From the NCBI GenBank assembly GCA_009761415.1, contig QUOL01000026.1:186001-250000 (forward strand): 64,000 nt of DNA, read 5' to 3'. The notes beneath the pieces were generated by a model that worked only from the letters and a program-made list of their open reading frames with translations, was not told the origin of the DNA and did no database searches. This document shows, in pieces, positions 23,915 through 35,257 of the stretch. The first letter of the stretch is position 1; each line of letters opens with the position of its first letter. The DNA is from Sarcomyxa edulis. Lineage: Eukaryota > Basidiomycota > Agaricomycetes > Agaricales > Mycenaceae. A program made the position numbers and the translations under genes.

Positions 23915-26900
23915 TCAAGTCTTCTTCTTCTTGGTGGCCCTCTTCCCCGTCGAAGCACCAGTCGGTGTGGATGGACGAGAATCCTTCTTGTCAGATTTCT
24001 GCACCTCATCAATACCACGTTTCTAGCAAAAAAGGGTCAATCAGTCATCGAGGATTAAAGACCAGTGTATAGATTGACACGTACTTTGCCTTTGGACGCT
24101 CCCTTGGCCTTCATCTCTTCCTGCGCTTTAGCCTCAGCCTCCTTTTCGATCATGCCCAACAATGTGTTACAACGTCTCTGCAGTTCTTGTGGCGACCGGC
24201 TTTTGAAGAACCAGTCAAAGCGGAACACTGGGAACTCTGTGATATCCTTCTTGATGCGCTCATACACATCATCGGCCTGCATTCCGTAGTAGTGCAATCG
24301 ACAGAGCAGATACCGATCTTCCTCTTCACTATACACTTTACCCTTGGTTGTTGGATAGTTGAGTTCAAGCTCTTGCATTGGATAACGCACAGAGCTGATC
24401 TTCTCTGCAAGGAGAAATTCGAGATTGTCCCGTTTGTTCCGTTTCTGCTCTCCCTCGCTGATTCGCGCGGCGATTCTGGGATGTTCTTATAGGTATAAAG
24501 ATACAATGGTCAGCCTCGTCATGAAATTGTAAGACAAGAAACAAACCTGCTAGAGTCTGCCATTTCTCCTTGAACACCGTATAGTACTTCGCGACCTCTA
24601 TCGGTGTCTTGTCTTGGATATCGGCTGCATACACCGAATAGCTCTCTCCCCTAGAGTAGCAACGCAATATGTTAGATGACAATTAGAGTCAATGAAACAT
24701 GCCGTTCACCATCCATATGCTTCCAGTCCACGAATGAATTGTTGGAAATCTCGTCGACTCCAATCAGGGAAGCCACTCTCAATATATGCATCCTTCTCTG
24801 CGATCTCAGCTTCGTTGAGGGGCTCGGCTAGTCACATTATGTTCAACGCGCTAACTTCGGGAACGTAGGGAAGAGCGTATTTACCATTATCGATGAAGTC
24901 CTGCGCAGCTTGACGCTCCGCTTCCAGCTTCTCAGGAGTATCTTCTGGTCCCTGGGGCTCACGAAGAGAAGCAGTGATGCCATTTAATCGCTATCAGGAA
25001 TATCGAGTCAGTATACTATACAACAAAGTGCAACAAGGGAGGGGTATGTGCTTACCTTGTGAACGGCCAGTTCCCGTTCTTGCAGAACGTTCAGCTCAGG
25101 AGGGAAGAACTGGAAATCTTGACTAGACAAGATATAAGACACACGCGACTGAGCAACGAGATAATCTCACACTTACATAGCAATTTGTTTGGGTGCACGA
25201 GGGATCTTGGGAGCCTTGTCTGTCTTGGATGGACCCGCGCGAAGTGTGTCCTTGAAGTAGCTGTCAACAGAGTAGTTCGTCTTGCGCTCTCGCTTCGACA
25301 GGGAAAGAATATTGAAGTTCAAAGGTTTGCGTTGCTGAAAGGAGTGAACGCAGAACTGAATGAGCGGACTGGGATCAATGCGACGTGAACGAGACTCACT
25401 CCTGTCCTGAAATCTTCACCCTCCCACTGTTGAACAGATGCCTCCGATTTGAAGGTGTTGAGATCCTCCAAGTTGAGACCTTCGTATTTGCTGTTCAATT
25501 CGACGGTCCTTTCCTCCCCACGTTGGATGATAGCATCGATATCGTCGTTGATCAGAAGCCTAACAATCTCAATCAGACAAACGAATGGTATCCGAAGGAA
25601 AAGTACAAACTCGTCGGTAGAGTTGATGATCTTATCAGCACCATGCGTGATCATTTCTAATAGTTCCTCTTTATTCGCCGCTATGAAATGCAAAATGATT
25701 GTTAGCATGACATCCTAGGGTTAGCAAATAGTCGAGTACCTTTCGATTGCTGCGCCCTACCCTGCTGAATAACAAGTTGATCCAATCTCAACTTCTGCGC
25801 CGCACGTTCCAACATCCGCTCCTCTACACTCCCTTCCGTGATAAACCTGAACACATACACCTGCTTCGTCTGTCCAATACGATGAGCACGGTCCATAGCT
25901 TGAAGATCAGCTTGTGGATTCCTGGAGGGAAAGAATGTAACGTTCAATTGATTGTAAGCACAATATATAGGAATTTGTGAGAACTCACCAATCACTATCG
26001 TACAGTACGACGATATCTGCAGTGGTCAAATTGATTCCAAGTCCTCCCGCACGCGTTGTCAGCAAGAATATAAATTTCTCGCTATCTGGCTTGTTATAGT
26101 CGTCAATGGCAAGAATTCGATCGTCGTGGGCCGTGCTTCCGTCTATTCGGCAGTATTCTATAAGTAAGTAGATACCAGTGATGTTAATTGAGGGCCAGAT
26201 GTAGATACCGAAGGCACGCACTAAATTGCCTGAAAAGACAATAATCCTCCAAGATATCGAGTACACGACTCATTTGACTGAAAATGAGCACGCGGGAGCC
26301 TTTCTCTTTCATGGACTGAAGGAGTTTGTCTAGGATGAGCATTTTACCGGAATTCTGGATGAGATGCTCGTCTGTAGTGTATGGCGGGCCAGGTTCCTGT
26401 ACCAGGGTGATGTTAGTAATCGAAGCATCGAGGAAGGATCGTATACGTACTGCGCCATCGAAGAGATATGGGTGACATGTAACTTTGCGGAGCTGAGACA
26501 AATTTGTTAAGATGAAAAACGAAGAAAGGACATGAAGACCGACTTACTTGCATGACCATGTTCATGAGTCGAGTCTTGCCCTCTTTCTTCCCGGTCAAGC
26601 CTGTAGCGAGAGTGGGTCATGAGAGGAGGAAGCACAACACGAGAATAACGCACCATTTACTGCGTCGATATCCTTCTCCAAAACAGATCGATACCACTTG
26701 CGTTGCATCTCTGTGAGTCCGACATAGATATTGATTTCCTTCTCTAATCACGCCCAACCTCGAGGTCAGTCGAAATTCGAGAGAAAGTAATGAACGTCAA
26801 CGCACTGGGCAATAGATTCTTCTCCACATCCGCCTTGACTCTCCGCAACAAAAACGGCCTAAGAATCTTGTGCAACGCCTCCACGACCTTCTTACTCTTC

Positions 26901-28511
26901 TCCTCCTCCGCATCACCACCGTCATCATCCTTGTGCAAGAAACTATCCAAGTCCGCATACTCCACGAATATCTCCGGACAGATAAAGTTCAACAACGCAA
27001 ACAGCTCTTTCAAACTATTCTGCAACGGCGTTCCCGTGATCAACAACCGCCCACGAGATATGAACGACCGAACGATTTGTGAAAGGATGGAATCGACGTT
27101 CTTGATACGATGGGCTTCATCAATGACGATATACTCAAACGAAAACTTCTTAAACGCGGATTTCTCGATTAGACAGATTTCGTAGGAAGTGACGCAGACT
27201 TCGAAGTCTTGTGGGATGAGTCGGTTCGCGATGATCTCGGCACGTTCTTCTCGGGTACCGGTGAGTACGACGACGTTGACGTCCGGGGTCCATTTCTCGA
27301 ATTCGCGGTGCCAGTTCTGCAGAGTGGATTTTGGAACGACGATTAGATGCGGTCCGGCGACGCCGAGGTTGTGTTTGAGGTAGGCTAGGAAGGCGATGGT
27401 TTGGAGAGTTTTTCCGAGACCCTGAGGTAGGGCGTTAGTGACCGGTGGATTATGGACATGTAGAATGAACGTACCATTTCGTCTGCCAAGATACCATTCA
27501 ACCCGTTATGGTGGAGCGAGACCATCCAATTTAGACCTTGCAATTGATAGGCACGCATCTCTCCGTGAATGACTGGAGAATATCAGTAGGAGGAACATCA
27601 TCCGGTAGATGACGGCTCACAGCTGGGAGACTCTTCGAACACATAGGGCTGGTCAATTCCATCCGCAGCCATCTCTCCGTCTTTCAGCATCTCTTCGTCC
27701 TCTTCCTTTTCAGATTTACGATGACGAGCATTGGTATCACTGACACACGGGCGAATGAGGTTCTGGTGAAAATCGACGAGTAAGGGTTACACTCACCCGG
27801 CTTTCTTTCGGCCACGTCCTTTAGGTTTTGGTTGAGCGTCAACCATGGCAGCATACTCTGGGTCTCGGGCTCTCTAGATATATGCGTCAGTCACAAATTA
27901 TGGGGAGGTCATTTAGTGTGCATACCTTGATATCCACGAAATGTTTGAACAGTTCGGTTTGACCCAGTAAATACGAATATCGTTTCACAGCATCCGCAAT
28001 CTACCATACCAGACCCGAAAGATGAGTTAAAAAGACACGCTTGCCGAGATGGGGAGACGCACCTTGGCTTTGTCCATCTCCTGCCGCTTGACTTGCAATT
28101 TCCCCTCTGCAGCCTTTCGTTTTTGTTTTTTCTGCTGTCTTTCCACTGTGGCTTTTGCCTTGACCTTTTCAGGTTTTTGCGTAGAACTGCCTTCACCGTT
28201 GTCATCCTACATTATGTGTTAGACCGAATGAGTCTCGCATACGTGTTTTCGAACTCACTTGACCGCCATCGTCACTGATAAGTTCGTCATCTTCATTCAT
28301 ATCTTCCCCATATTCACTCTCTCCTTCTCCGCCTTGACTTGGCTAACGCGAATATTAGTACGAGTCACGAAAAATATATACGCGCCACCGCTGGAAGACG
28401 TACTTGTCTGGAGACGATATTGCTGGGTACGACATCGCTGAGGATGTCTTCGTCCATGGCGTCTGTTGGACTAGCGCTATATTCTACGCCTGGAATAGGA
28501 TTTCCAGCCAT
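23915..28511 (-). CDS. ISWI-type SNF2 chromatin-remodelling ATPase
   Basis: Nuclear ATP-dependent nucleosome-spacing enzyme. It starts [20 protein letters not shown] at 28511 and ends in a Lys-rich tail KRATKKKKT at 23915; about 1,100 aa over many exons, as usual for ISWI. Motifs: GILADEM-GLGKT (Walker A, split by an intron near 27423-27477), [26 protein letters not shown] (DEAH box near 27110), [67 protein letters not shown], then [11 protein letters not shown] and [18 protein letters not shown]-terminal HAND/SANT/SLIDE region: [36 protein letters not shown] and [20 protein letters not shown]. This is the most conserved housekeeping gene here. Whether it is the ISW1 or ISW2 equivalent is not decidable by eye. 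Confidence 0.95.
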
Positions 28512-29670
28512 TTTGGCGATGTGGGTGGAATGGAGATTGTGGAAGTTGAGAGAGAAAGGCGTGCACGAGAGTCGCGACTTTGAAATTCAATCTCAGGCTT
28601 TTCCTTCCTTTCCCTCATAAAATCTTGAAAATGCTTGCGTATATATGCAAACAGACTGTACGAGTATACAAGAGCCTCGGAACATTTCCATGTGTATATA
28701 TAACACTCCCAAAAGCTGCAAAAGAGACAGTAATCGAACCGAAGCCAACAATATGACCATTTCTCCAGTCTCGCCAAGCAATGAGGTGAGCTTGAGCCTT
28801 GAGGTGAGCGGGCCAGGTATGCCACTGATGTAGTGTGAGTGTGGGTCGGAGACTGATACTCGTACATCGATGACAGCGATCCACCTTTGCATTAACCAGC
28901 ATGATACCTCTATTCGACAGCGTGCAGGGCTCTGAAGGACCTTCAGAATCGATATCTCGCTCGGGATCTGTGTATTTGTAGAATCGGCCACTCATGCAAT
29001 TTTCAGCGGAGAGGTGAGTTCATCTGCCGTCTAAGATGAATTGGGCTGTCGTCAATTGAATGTCGCATTTTTCAGGATGTAGACAACACTGTCGACTCGG
29101 AGGTAAAACCTGATTAGTTGGCTGAGTACAACGACTTCCTTGATACATATAACTCGAAACGCACCCACTCTATCGAGTTCGACTCGACTTTCCGATTTCA
29201 AGTTCCTGAACTAGCCGCTCTGCAGGTTATGAAGCGACAAATCCTTTGGCGTCGTTACATGACACCCTTTTGACTTCTGCATACATAGACTAGTGCGTAT
29301 CCTTGCGAAGTTTCATTACCCTACTCACTACACGTTGCTGATTCTCCGAGTCGCAGCATCAACGGAGGATTCATTGTCTCCCTGTCCGAATCACATAACA
29401 TTGGCCATCAGCCATTGTTCAAGCATGGAGTGGATGGAGATTTATGTATGAACCTTCGGTCAAAGCTCCGTGTAACAGGAAAGAAAACAGGTGGCCAACG
29501 TTTTTCCGTCCCGTTTCGATGCCGTCTAGCATTGCCTGCTTGTCGCACGCGTTTTCATCGTGTATTCGATCAAAGTTCAGGTTGAGGCGTGTCTCTGTTT
29601 CGTAGTGTATTGATTCTCCAACCGTACAATTTCCTTGGTGGTCTCATATACTCTTCGATACAGGGACATT
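28512..29670. other. divergent intergenic region
   Basis: Upstream of the ISWI gene (minus) and of the next plus-strand gene. Several overlapping minus-strand frames of about 130 codons around 28484-28995 conflict with each other and look non-coding. Confidence 0.45.
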
Positions 29671-30896
29671 ATGTGTCTTTTCACTCCGAGCGTGATGGCC
29701 AGGATATCAAGGACGTACGACTTCTCTGACGACAATGGCGGGCGTGCCGATACTGCAGCAGATGTCGGCGACTTCATGCTGACCGCGCTCAACTTGGCTG
29801 CCCAAGTGTCTCCAGTGCCGTATCTGAGCGAGGCGTCCGGTCTAGCACTAGGCATCTTGGCTAGTGTTCAGGTAGCTATGTACATTATTCAATCTAGGAA
29901 TACCATTGACTTGCTTGAAATAGGGCGCAAAGAGCAACAAAGAATCGTTCAATCGACTTGCGAGCGATGCCTGTGGTCTCGTATATTCCGTTCTCGTCAT
30001 TTACCAATCCCAGGAACAAAATGGCAAGGAATTGTCGCTAGACCTCGTCAACAACCTCCGAAATCTGCTGGAGTACGTCTCTAAAATATCTGGACCTTCA
30101 TCCTCATACAATTTTCGAACAGTACTCTCCAGGCCATTGATAATTTTGCTCGAAAGAAAACGAGACGCAACGTAGTGATGCGCATCATTGCGCAGAAGTC
30201 AGAGTTTGAGACTATCCGGGAGTACCGAGAAAGGCTCAGGCAAGCGTTGGATGTATTCGGAGTGGGTTACATATTTCGTCGTTTCGTCGTTGAATCTGAT
30301 GATATATATTCACTGACTTATCAAACAAAAACCGCACAGTTACAATCCAACATCACTATCCGACAGACAGTAACGCAGATGTCTGAACGCCAGGAAGAAC
30401 TATATGCTGTTCTTCGAGAACGAGAGCCCAAAGAAAAAGCAAAGCCGACGTCTCAACCCGGGGCAGATCGGACGGTTTCGACGCCAGCGATTGCAGCACC
30501 TCCACAGGAACGGGACCTATCAAAAAAGGCACAGTCGATGCCCAACTTTGCTCCAGCTCCTGTGATTCCTACAGAGATGAAGCCTCCGTCCCCCGGCAAA
30601 GCACCCTACGCGTACTATACCGCGCCTTCGACAACTAGTGGTAGCTTTCACAATATGAGCACAGGAAGCGGAGGCATGATCACTAATGTCAACGGAGATC
30701 AGATCAATCGTAACGGTTGGAAGCAAGACAATAGAACGAATTATGGCAATAATACCACAATCACCACTACGAACTCTCACAATGACAACTCGGTACGAAA
30801 CGTGAACAGTGAGTCAAGCCTTGCTTGCCGTTCACCTGAGAGTAGTCCTAATCACCCACAGACCGACGAAACTATCATGGCCCAAGGCATAGGTAG
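29671..30896 (+). CDS. HeLo/MLKL-NTD-like helical protein with C-terminal Asn-rich GDQ motif (carrier 2)
   Basis: Exons 29671-29871, 29924-30072, 30123-30261, 30340-30808 and 30862-30896, all in frame, give about 330 aa; 29695 is an alternative start. Residues about 1-165 form a helical domain: DVGDFMLTALNLAAQVSPVP, LSEASGLALGILASVQ-GAKSNK, LASDACGLVYSVLVIYQ, LSLDLVNNLRNLLDTLQAID, REYRERLRQALDVFG and LQSNITIRQ. This order and the GAKSNKE signature match the MLKL N-terminal-like (HeLo-related) four-helix domain common in agaricomycetes. A Pro/Ser-rich linker follows, then at the C-terminus ITNVNGDQINRNG, DNRTNYGNN and NSHNDNS, with an intron right after the motif. Intron 3 (30262-30339, 78 nt) has no stop and may be retained. 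Known relatives suggest a membrane-acting cell-death executor; that function is inferred. Confidence 0.75.
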
Positions 30897-31079
30897 TTCT
30901 CCGATAGTGCGTATTGACGTTATGATCTCCAGACCGACCACTGACAGGAATTACAGGAGCACAAAAAGTCGTTAGAGTCACAGCTATGTGCACATGTATG
31001 GTCGACATGCGGTCATGCGGAAGCCAGGGTGCCACTCCCTGATCATAACGGTGATACCATGGAACTGAGTATTCGTCTA

Positions 31080-31801
31080 TGTCATTTGAACCTTGCTTGT
31101 CACTTGATGTCCAATAACATATTTCGAGCCTGGACCTTCTTGTCCAGGTTTTCCGTCCGAAAGGAGGAGTTAGCAACTGTCTGAAGATGTGGCACTGGAC
31201 GACGCATATTTTGGGCGGATAGACGTCGACTGAACAGGACAGTGATCTGTCCGCGAAAACTCTTAGTAGGACTCTTGAGAAGGACAGGGAATCCGAAACT
31301 AGCAAATTTTCGTTTCCGTATTGACAGTCCCTTCACATGTTCCACACTTGGACGCACTGCCACGCATGGATGATTGTTGTCCGGAGAGCCCAGATTGGCG
31401 CGTCCAAGACCGATTTTCAAATATTTACGCGAGACAGTCTGCCCTAAACCTGGTACGTGACAACGTGACCGTGTGTTGTGCCGCCCCTTCGACTCTGACT
31501 TTTCAGTCAAGTAACGCGCTGACTAGCACTAACTCGTAGCCAGGGAGACTCAATCTACATCCACTTTTTACATAGATATCTACGTCTAGATTTCTGACCA
31601 ACAGTGTCCCTGAAATCGCGCTTGTGCATATCTCGTAAGTCTCATTTCGAGATCTTCGCGACACACGCTTGACCCGTCTATCGAATTTCCACTCCCTTTG
31701 TAGATATCACATTTCATATTTGTTTCGGACGCATCTCCTTTGTTTCTTATCTTCTATAAAGTCTTTCGCGTTCCCGCCTCTCCTGGTAAGTCTCCTCCAT
31801 C
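31080..31801 (+). promoter_or_regulatory. conserved FunK1 promoter, copy 2
   Basis: The longest version of the shared upstream block. It has a hairpin CCTGGAC-6 nt-GTCCAGG at 31129-31148, a segment shared with copies 1 and 3 at 31260-31480, the palindrome TAGATATCTA at 31573-31582 and TATAAA at 31755-31760. A GTAAGT donor-like string lies just before the ATG. From about 31430 to 31730 it is almost identical to the copy 3 promoter. Confidence 0.6.
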
Positions 31802-34143
31802 ATGTCTGTCGCTCAATCTCTTCCTAACTATGGTCCGCCTGATGGCATCTCCACCACTGGTTCACCAGTCAAACGAAACCTCAAAGGAGTCTCAGCACAT
31901 ATCACCAAACCGATACCTTTCATCGAGAGGCGCAAAACCCACGATAGCGAGATGAGTACCTACTGGACCGGAGGAATGCCGCCCCGGGTTTTCCTCGACA
32001 CGTTTATGCCTCTGTCGCCCAAACATCGCTTTCGCTCAATCAAGAAAAAGCACTTCAGTTCTATGCCAAAGGGAGGGCTCGAGACGAAGATGTATCCGGA
32101 ATTCGTGCGCGTCCATGTTCTTCATCTCATATCGCTGATCTTTAATATCTTTCTAGGTCAAACTTGCTCAATGCGCATATCCCAAGGGCAAAGGCAAGAA
32201 ACCCCAAACCCGCTCTATCCTACCTGGTTACAAGCTCGTGAACAGCAGCCAACATCCCGATCCGAACTCAGAGACTGGTGTCAAAATCGAACCTGACATT
32301 TGCATGTACCCGCAAAGCGTCAACACCACAGTCCATCCTACCCAGTTTGACAGAGCCTCTCTTTGGATGGAATTCAAGCCTGACGATACACAGGACCCAT
32401 TCAAGGATGAGGGACCCTTCTTGCGTCATTCGATAGCGAGAGACTCATGCAGGGGCCAACTGGTCAGCTATGCTACCGAACTGTGCTCTCGTCAACATCG
32501 CCTTTTTGCTTTCTCGATATACCTCGGCGACCCCTGGGTCCGCTTTATCTTCTGGGATCGCTCTGGAGCTATAGTAACGAGACGTTTCAACTTCCGGGAG
32601 GACGGCACCCTACTGGCCGAGTTTTTCTGGCGGTTCACACATCTCTCGGACGAAGAACGCGGAATGGATCCTACGGTCTCTCTTGCGACAAGCGAGGAGG
32701 CAAAGATTGCCAAAGAGAAACTGTCGCGTTGGAAGAACACTCAAGAACGACCTGTATACAAGTTCCTTGTGCCAGACAACAAGAAAGGGATGCGCGAATT
32801 CCTCGCGTGGGGCTCCATGGCTAACGCAGACTCTATGATTGGTAGAGCCACACGAGCGTATCCCGTTTACGAGGTCGCCACCAATAAGGTGATGTTTTTG
32901 AAGGATTCATGGCGTTCCTATGAGGAAGGGATGCTGAAGGAGTCGGATACGTTGAAGATACTCAATAAGGCAGGCGTTCGATATGTCCCGAAATTTGTAT
33001 GCGGTGATGACCTAGGTCATGAGACGAGGACCGATACTTTCGCGACGAGCAAGTGGCGGATTGGCAAAGGCACGCTAAGGCCCCGAAAGCACAATCGATT
33101 TGTGGAGGACTGCGTTGGGATGCCTCTCAAAAGTTTTAGTTCAACGAAGCAGTTCATGACGGTCGTATATCATGCTTTCCTAGGTGAGCTTTGATATCTC
33201 CTCTCTTATTGGATCATACTGATGGTCATTTTGACAGCTCATGAAGAAGCGTATACCAAGTGCGGTATCTTACATCGGGATATCAGCGCCCCAAACATCC
33301 TTATCGATGAGCATGGTAATGGAATTTTGAATGATTGGGATTATGCCAGGACTGTGGTCGGCATCAACACTGGACCTCGACAGCAGGATCGTACGGTGAG
33401 TTCATGATATACCCTCCGTTTGCATCGCCTGATGTTAATGTTGCTCTTCATAGGGAACTTGGCAATTCCTCTCGGTTGCCCTCCTTCATGACCCAAAGAA
33501 ACCCCACGAAGTCCAGGACGATATGGAGTCGTTCATTCACGTCGTTACCTACCACGGTCTCCGGTATATGGAACACAATCAACCTCACAAGGTTAGCTCT
33601 ATGATGGAATCTCTGTTCGACGAGTATACTCTCGATAGCGATGGGAACGCCGTTGGTGGAAACGCAAAGGCTCTGAACTTTGAACACCGATGGACAATCA
33701 CGACCGACTTTGCCTTCACCTTCACTCCCCTGACCGCTTGGCTCGACTCCGTATTTAAGATTGTAAAGACTTGGATGAGACTCAAGGCTCAGAAAGTAGA
33801 CGGCGAACTCCCGGCAGACGCTCCCACCCCCTTCGACAACCACCAGAACTTGCGGCGGATATGGGAAGACTGCATTGCACAGCCGAATTGGCCCGACATG
33901 GACAGGACCCACGACCAATTGGACGCGTCTCGGAAGAAGGCCGAAGCGAAGGCCGCAGCGAAGGCCGCTGAAGCAGAGTCTCTCAGGAAATCCCAGGGAT
34001 CGAAGAGAACACGCGATGATGGCGAAGAGGATGTCGAGATCGAACGATCGCCCACGCCGAAACGACATAGGACGATGGAAAAACGGAAGACCAAAGGAGG
34101 CTCGGGGGGCAATAATCCATCATCAAGGAAGGGAACTATCTAG
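31802..34143 (+). CDS. fungal-type protein kinase FunK1, copy 2
   Basis: Exons 31802-32104, 32157-33183, 33238-33395 and 33454-34143; introns 52, 54 and 58 nt; 725 aa. Same domain order as copy 1: N-terminal MSVAQSLPNYGPP, beta3-lysine segment VATNKVMFLKDSW, catalytic loop LHRDISAPNILIDE, DWD loop NDWDYAR, and an Ala/Lys-rich helix (KKAEAKAAAKAAEAE) before a basic tail ending SSRKGTI. All kinase residues are present. The middle of exon 2 is nearly identical to copy 3, whereas the first half of exon 1 groups with copies 4 and 5. It lies downstream of the HeLo-like gene on the same strand. Confidence 0.9.
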
Positions 34144-34365
34144 CCCGGTTTGATATACATGCATGTCATGTGCATTATTTTCATTATCTATACAGGCAAA
34201 GAACTATTACTATGTCATAATTGTACTTCTGCTGCACTTAGATGTACTATTATCTTTCATGCGCGTCAATTAGCATCTTCGATAATCTTCGAGGTTCCCG
34301 AGAGTGTAGTTCGTGATGAGGACTGAACGAATGTTTGGTGGGTTGTAATTGGCGGGCGGTCAAGG

Positions 34366-34728
34366 CGCGGATTGCTGACACTTGGCCCGGAAGTACTTTT
34401 GACTCAAATCATCCTCGTCCTTCACGCCATCTTCTGAAGAAACTGAGTTTATTAGCACTTGATCTCGTATACATCTACAACTATTCAATGATAGGGCTAA
34501 CCAGCGCCAAATGTTCCTCATTGATAAATCGTGATAGACGCAAAATCGGAATAAGCATCCGTAAACCCAGACGGATTGTTGTTGACGAAGTCTAGTAGAG
34601 GTGCAGTCAGTTGGACCGTTGATCATGGTGGAGTTCTCCAAATCACGCACCGACGCAAGTGGATGGGCACGTTGTCAAGAAGTAGACGTTCCCGGCCCAA
34701 TCCCCACCTGTTTCGGATGGAGAAGGAC
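34366..34728 (-). pseudogene. duplicated 3' end of the GH16 gene (truncated)
   Basis: This 363-bp stretch repeats 37755-38113, the last exons of the GH16 gene, at very high identity. It keeps the segment for AGNVYFLTTCPSTCV, the intron, and the final FVNNNPSGFTDAYFDFASIT exon with its stop at 34518-34520, but no upstream GH16 exons. It ends abruptly at 34728, where FunK1 copy 3 upstream sequence begins. It is a non-functional by-product of the FunK1 duplication. Confidence 0.85.
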
Positions 34729-34730
34729 AA

Positions 34731-35257
34731 CTATTAGGACTCTTGAGAAACACAGGGAATCCGAAGCTAGCAAGTTTTCGGTTCCGTATCGATAGTTTCT
34801 CTTCACATGTTCACACTTGGACGCACTGCCACGCATAGATGACTGCTGTAGCCCAGATTGACGCCTCCGAGACCAGTTTTCAAATATTTACGCGAGAAAG
34901 CCTGCCCTAAATCTGGTACGTGACAACGTGACCGCATGTTGTGCCGCTCCTTCGACTTTTCAGTCAAGTAACGCGCTCACTAGCACTAACTCGTAGCCAG
35001 GGAGACTCAATCTACATCCACTTTTTACATAGATATCTACGTCTAGATTTCTGACCAACAGTGTCCCTGAAATCGCGCTTGTGTGTATCTCGTAAGTCTC
35101 ATTTCGAGATCTTCGCGACACACGCTTGACCCGTCTATCGAATTTCCACTCCCTTTGTAGATATCACATTTCATATTTGTTTCGGACGCCTCCCCCTAGC
35201 TGCCTTTCCTTCTATAAAGCCTTTCGCGTTCCTACTTCTCCTGTAAGTCTCCTCATC
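34731..35257 (+). promoter_or_regulatory. conserved FunK1 promoter, copy 3
   Basis: Starts at the junction with the GH16 fragment and lacks the far-upstream hairpin found in copies 1 and 2. Palindrome TAGATATCTA at 35030-35039, TATAAA at 35213-35218, and GTAAGT shortly before the ATG at 35258. Confidence 0.6.

Noticed and set aside
28484..28995. Three overlapping minus-strand frames upstream of the ISWI gene
   Set aside because: Mutually exclusive, no family resemblance, and located in its presumed 5' region.
35126..35257. Upstream extension of the FunK1 reading frame
   Set aside because: Open only because the promoter is conserved; it lacks an in-frame ATG and spans the TATA box.
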